Source: Burkholderia arboris (GTDB lineage: Bacteria; Pseudomonadota; Gammaproteobacteria; Burkholderiales; Burkholderiaceae). Taken from it: DNA of 64,000 nt. The notes under the pieces were generated by a model. The model saw only the letters and a list, made by a program, of their open reading frames with translations. It ran no database searches and was not told the origin of the DNA. The stretch covers positions 1-64,000 of the forward strand of contig NZ_CABVPX010000023.1 of NCBI RefSeq assembly GCF_902499125.1, given 5' to 3'. The translations under genes and the position numbers were made by a program. Position 1 is the first letter of the stretch. Each line of letters starts with the position of its first letter. Below are positions 60,545 through 64,000 of the stretch, in pieces.

Positions 60545-60932
60545 GCCTGCAGGTTGCCACCCGGCGGCTCAATCCCACGTAGCGATATGCGTTTCATCGT
60601 GCCGGTCTAGAGCGACTGCTCTGAATTCTCGCCGCACTGCCGCATAAAACGGTCATCAGCCGGTGGGGGTACGCCGGGGCAAATCATTTCGTATGCACCC
60701 GGCAAGATTCGTCGCGCTCCCGGGATAAGGCCGTCCGACAAGGGGTACGGCGAGTTTTCCGTCGTTATTCCCGACCTGCCGTGGCCGCTTTTGCACATCC
60801 GGCTCGCGATCTGCATTCAAGCGACGAATCTGTGCATCGCAACAATCCATTTCATTCACGGCAATCGTCCCGGTAAGGTGAACGCACGTTCGAATTTGCT
60901 CGAACGAAGCGAATCCACTCCTTGACGATGCC
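60545..60932. other. Intergenic region upstream of MFS gene
   Basis: 388 nt with no recognised gene. Its right end holds an inverted repeat described separately. The promoter of the MFS-isochorismatase-dehydrogenase genes should lie here. Confidence 0.45.
60887..60906. promoter_or_regulatory. Inverted repeat before MFS gene
   Basis: CGTTCGA-ATTTGC-TCGAACG, a perfect 7-bp inverted repeat with 6-nt centre, 26 nt before the MFS start codon. It could be an operator of a TetR/MarR-type repressor or a 5'-UTR hairpin. No such regulator gene is adjacent. Confidence 0.4.
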
Positions 60933-62429
60933 ATGAAAACGACTCCCGATCGACCAGCGGAAGCGTCACCCTCGCGCCCCGGCGTCCCGCCGGCAGGCGG
61001 CGGAAATGCACGCGCGGCGGGCCTGCGCCTGCCGACCCGGCTGGTGGGTCCGATTGTGCTCGGGACGCTGCTCAACGCGCTGAACTCGTCGATGATCGCG
61101 GTCGCGCTCGTCAGCATCCAGCAGGCGTTCAACCCGCAGGGGCATGAACGCATCGACACGATGTGGCTCGTGTCGGGCCTTTATCTCGCGACGGCGGTCG
61201 GCCAGCCGACGATGGGGCGGCTCGCCGACCGGTTCGGTGCGAAGCGGATTTTCTGCATCGGCCTTGCGATCGTATTGATCGCGTCCGCGCTCGCGCCGTT
61301 CGCGCCGTCGCTCGAGTGGCTGATCGCATCGCGCGTCGCGCTCGGCATCGGCACGTCCGCCGCGTATCCGGCCGGCATGGCGATGATCCGCACCTGGTCG
61401 CAGCGACACGCGAACGGCGCGACGCCGACGGGCGGCCTCGGCGCGATCTCGGTCGCGGCACAGGTGGCCGTCGCGTTCGGGCCGCCGCTTGGCGGCGCGC
61501 TCGTGCAGTTCGCCGGCTGGCGCGCGATCTTCTGGATCAACGTGCCGATCGTGCTGCTGGCCTTCGTGCTGGCGTGGCTGTGGATTCCGGCCGACGTCGT
61601 CCCGCGCGGCGCGCAGGAACGCCGCACGCTGCGGGGCACGCTGAAGGAGCTGGATCTGCCGGGCGTCGCGCTGTTCGTCCTGACGCTCGCGAGCCTGCTG
61701 CTGTTCCTGCAATCGGTAACGCACGAGCCCGACTGGCTGCTGCTGGTTGCGACGCTGGTTCTGTGCCCGATGCTCGTCGGGCGCGAGCGGCGGGCCGCGA
61801 CGCCGCTGATCGACATCCGCATGCTGAGCGACAACCGTGCACTCACGAGCACGTACCTGCGCTGCGTCGGCACCTACGCGGTGTTCTACGCGATCTTCTA
61901 TGCGCTGCCGATGTGGCTGCAGGAAGCCAAGCACCTGTCCGCCGCCGATGCCGGCCTCGTGATGCTGCCGGTCGCCGGGATCGGCACCGTGGCGACGATG
62001 TTCGCGACCCGCCTCGCACACCGTCACGGCTCGCGGCCGGTGCTGATCATCGGCTCCGCGATGCTGTGCGTCGGCAGCGTCGTGATGAGTCTCCTCACCA
62101 GCGCGATGCCGGTCTGGTCGATCGTGCTGCTGTCGATCGTGTTCGGCGTACCGAACGGCTTCAACAATCTCGGCAACCAGGCGGCGCTCTACCAGAGCGC
62201 GCCGCACGACCGGATCGGCACGGCCTCGGGGCTGTACCGCACCGCGCAGTATGTCGGCGGCAGCCTGTCGTTTGCGCTCGTCGGGCTGGCGCTCGGCCAT
62301 CCGGCGAGCGATCGCGGCCTGCGCGAGCTGGCCATTGTCCTGGCGGTCATCAGCGTGCTGCTGCTGCTCAACGCGGCATCGAGCCGGCACCTGGATGCCG
62401 CCGCTTCTTCCATCTCCCAACAGAAGTGA
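60933..62429 (+). CDS. MFS transporter, DHA2 drug-exporter type
   Basis: Proton-driven exporter of 498 aa with about 14 helices, as in the DHA2/EmrB group. The motif A region between helices 2 and 3 reads GQPTMGRLADRFGAKRIF; the motif C-like GPPLGGALVQFAGWRAIFWI follows. A 30-residue polar N-terminal tail precedes the first helix. It starts a plus-strand set with an isochorismatase-fold hydrolase (8 nt gap) and a zinc-type dehydrogenase, so it may export or import the compound those enzymes treat. Confidence 0.92.
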   Translation: MKTTPDRPAEASPSRPGVPPAGGGNARAAGLRLPTRLVGPIVLGTLLNALNSSMIAVALVSIQQAFNPQGHERIDTMWLVSGLYLATAVGQPTMGRLADRFGAKRIFCIGLAIVLIASALAPFAPSLEWLIASRVALGIGTSAAYPAGMAMIRTWSQRHANGATPTGGLGAISVAAQVAVAFGPPLGGALVQFAGWRAIFWINVPIVLLAFVLAWLWIPADVVPRGAQERRTLRGTLKELDLPGVALFVLTLASLLLFLQSVTHEPDWLLLVATLVLCPMLVGRERRAATPLIDIRMLSDNRALTSTYLRCVGTYAVFYAIFYALPMWLQEAKHLSAADAGLVMLPVAGIGTVATMFATRLAHRHGSRPVLIIGSAMLCVGSVVMSLLTSAMPVWSIVLLSIVFGVPNGFNNLGNQAALYQSAPHDRIGTASGLYRTAQYVGGSLSFALVGLALGHPASDRGLRELAIVLAVISVLLLLNAASSRHLDAAASSISQQK

Positions 62430-62437
62430 GGTGTTAC

Positions 62438-63025
62438 ATGTCCATTCCGACGCTCAATCGCACGGTTGCCCTGGTCGCCATCGATCTGCAGAACGGCATC
62501 GTGTCGCTGCCGGTCGTGCCGTACACCGGTGCGCAGGTCGTGGCGAAGACGGTCGAGCTCGCGACCGCGTTCCGCGCGCTGCAGCTTCCCGTCATCTACG
62601 TGCACACAAGCTACCAGCCGGACGGCGGCGTGGCGCTGAAGGTCAAGACGGATGCGCCGTCGGCGCCGCCGAATCTCGATCCCGAATGGAGCGCGTTCGC
62701 GCCGGCGCTCGGCGTGGCGCCGTCCGACATCGTCGTGACGAAGCACCAGTGGGGCGCGTTCACCGGCACCGACCTCGACGTGCAGCTGCGCCGGCGCGGC
62801 ATCACGGACATCGTGCTGACCGGGATCGCAACCAACATCGGCGTCGAATCGACGGCGCGCCAGGCATACGAGAACAACTACAACGTCGTCGTCGTCAGCG
62901 ACGCGGTCAGCACGTCGTCCACCGACGCGCAGACCTTCGCGCTGACGCAGATCTTCCCGAAGCTCGGGCAGGTGGCCGCGACGGCCGACGTGGAGGCGGC
63001 ACTGGAGCAGGCGTTTTCGCGCTGA
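62438..63025 (+). CDS. Isochorismatase-fold hydrolase (YecD-like)
   Basis: A 195-aa protein of the isochorismatase-like family. The catalytic Asp is in VALVAIDLQNGI and the Lys in IVVTKHQWGAF. The block GIATNIGVESTARQAYENNY has Gly where cysteine hydrolases of the family carry the nucleophile, as in E. coli YecD and true isochorismatases. A cysteine-dependent amidase reaction is therefore unlikely. It lies 8 nt behind the MFS gene. Confidence 0.9.
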   Translation: MSIPTLNRTVALVAIDLQNGIVSLPVVPYTGAQVVAKTVELATAFRALQLPVIYVHTSYQPDGGVALKVKTDAPSAPPNLDPEWSAFAPALGVAPSDIVVTKHQWGAFTGTDLDVQLRRRGITDIVLTGIATNIGVESTARQAYENNYNVVVVSDAVSTSSTDAQTFALTQIFPKLGQVAATADVEAALEQAFSR

Positions 63026-63083
63026 ACGAAGCGGCGTGTTCGGCGTGCACCATTCATACAGAGCCATTTAACGAGGCATGACG

Positions 63084-64000
63084 ATGATCAAGACCGATGC
63101 ATGGGTTCTTTACGCAGGACCGGAACCGAGCAAGAAGCAGGCGCCCGTGGCGGGCGAGCTGCGTCGCGAAACCTTCGAATTCTCCGATCTGGAAGCCGGC
63201 GAGGTGCTGGTCGAGCCGCTGTACGGATCGTGGGAAGCGAACCTCGACCACGCGCTGTCGCGCAATCCGGTCGACATCTGCCGGCAGCGCCGCGAGGACA
63301 AGATCGTGCTCGGCAACGGTGCGCTGGTGCGCATCGTCGAGCGCGGCCGCGGCGTGAAGACGCTGAAGGAAGGCGAGATCTGCATGGTGATGCCGTTCGG
63401 CAAGCGCGACGAATACGGGTTCGCCGAACTCGTCTACGCGTACGACGCGCCGGGCACGATCGGCGTGATGGCGCAGCGGACCAAGATGCGCGCCGACAAC
63501 CTCGTGGCGGTGCCGACGGACAGCCGGCATTCGCTGCTGCAATGGGCGACGTACGGCCGCTACTTCACCGCGTGGGACAACTGGAAGGTGGCGTCGGCGT
63601 GCTGGCGCTCGCAGTTGCCGGACGTCGATCCGGCCGACTACCTGGTATTCGGCTGGGGCGGCGGCACGACGCTCGCCGAACTGCAGCTCGCGAAGCGCGA
63701 AGGCTTTCGCGTCGCGATGACGGCGAGCAACGACCGGCGCCTCGAGGAGCTCGCGAAGCTCGGCATCACGCCGGTCGATCGCCGCAAGTTCCCGAATCTC
63801 GCGTATGACGACGAGCGCTACAAGACCGATCCCGAGTATCAGGCGAGCTATCGCGAGTCGGAGCGCGTGTTCGCGGAGACGATCGCGGAACTGAGCGGCG
63901 GCCGCGGCGTCGCGATCTTCCTCGACAACCTCGGCGGCGCGCTGTATCGCTCGACGATGCGCGTGGTCGGCCGCACCGGCATCGTCACGACGGTCGGCTG
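63084..64000 (+). CDS. Zinc-type dehydrogenase/reductase, runs off window
   Basis: N-terminal 305 residues of a medium-chain dehydrogenase/reductase (MDR) protein; the gene continues past the window end. A GroES-like part has EAGEVLVEPLYGSWEANLDH and a Rossmann part starts DYLVFGWGGGTTLAELQLAK. The long insert after IVDRR-like sequence (KFPNLAYDDERYKTDPEYQA) recalls crotonyl-CoA reductase/alcohol dehydrogenase relatives. The usual zinc-ligand cysteine of alcohol dehydrogenases is not seen near SWEANLDHAL. ATG 63084 is preferred over 63078 because of its spacing to ACGAGG. Confidence 0.82.
   Translation, partial: MIKTDAWVLYAGPEPSKKQAPVAGELRRETFEFSDLEAGEVLVEPLYGSWEANLDHALSRNPVDICRQRREDKIVLGNGALVRIVERGRGVKTLKEGEICMVMPFGKRDEYGFAELVYAYDAPGTIGVMAQRTKMRADNLVAVPTDSRHSLLQWATYGRYFTAWDNWKVASACWRSQLPDVDPADYLVFGWGGGTTLAELQLAKREGFRVAMTASNDRRLEELAKLGITPVDRRKFPNLAYDDERYKTDPEYQASYRESERVFAETIAELSGGRGVAIFLDNLGGALYRSTMRVVGRTGIVTTVG

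Noticed and set aside
1..64000. CRISPR arrays, tRNA or rRNA genes, replication origin
   Set aside because: No regularly spaced repeats, cloverleaf-like clusters, rRNA cores or iteron/DnaA-box groups were seen by eye; a tRNAscan or Infernal run would be decisive.

Overview
The window is GC-rich with strong GC3 bias, and its gene content looks like a secondary chromosome of a Burkholderia species, probably of the cepacia complex: many catabolic clusters with dedicated regulators, NCS1 permeases, polyamine and amino-acid ABC importers, an orphan VgrG locus and IS3-family elements. This assignment rests on recognised protein families and not on a database search.

Layout. 0.3-2.3 kb (minus): an ECF sigma factor followed by a small membrane protein, a ferredoxin and a SAM methyltransferase. 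2.6-5.7 kb: a chemoreceptor, an NTF2-fold protein and a membrane protein. 6.1-10.7 kb: aldehyde dehydrogenase, class III aminotransferase and an NCS1 permease. 10.9-15.8 kb: an AraC regulator divergent from an acyl-CoA synthetase, SDR and thiolase set, closed by a near-ideal terminator. 15.8-27.4 kb: a TetR (RutR-like) regulator divergent from the complete reductive pyrimidine pathway (carbamoyl-amino-acid hydrolase, PreT, PreA, permease, dihydropyrimidinase), followed by nucleoside salvage genes (CNT transporter, deoA, cdd). 27.4-32.0 kb (minus): a Rieske oxygenase, then msrB-dipZ-msrA, an exported methionine-sulfoxide repair system with its own electron relay.

32.6-46.0 kb is an accessory island with lower and uneven GC. 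It holds a frameshifted Fis-like gene, vgrG, a muramidase effector with an overlapping signal-peptide gene (candidate immunity protein), duplicated small membrane proteins, a PAAR gene broken against an inverted tle3-tla3 remnant, a truncated IS3 transposase, an intact Tla3-like adaptor with a second PAAR, orphan immunity-like genes and a complete IS3-family element. A secreted collagenase follows at 46.1-48.0 kb.

48.4-59.7 kb (minus) is an eleven-gene run: an AruI-like 2-oxo-acid decarboxylase, an aldehyde dehydrogenase, a polyamine-type ABC importer, a polar amino-acid ABC importer and a LysR regulator. It fits uptake and oxidation of arginine-derived guanidino compounds. At 59.9-60.3 kb an internally deleted derivative of the truncated IS3 element abuts a decapitated GntR/HutC regulator. 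The window ends with an MFS exporter, an isochorismatase-fold hydrolase and a zinc-type dehydrogenase that runs off the end.

I saw no rRNA, tRNA or CRISPR array. The most interesting parts are the T6SS toxin/immunity island with its rearrangement breakpoints and the sigma-ferredoxin-methyltransferase operon.
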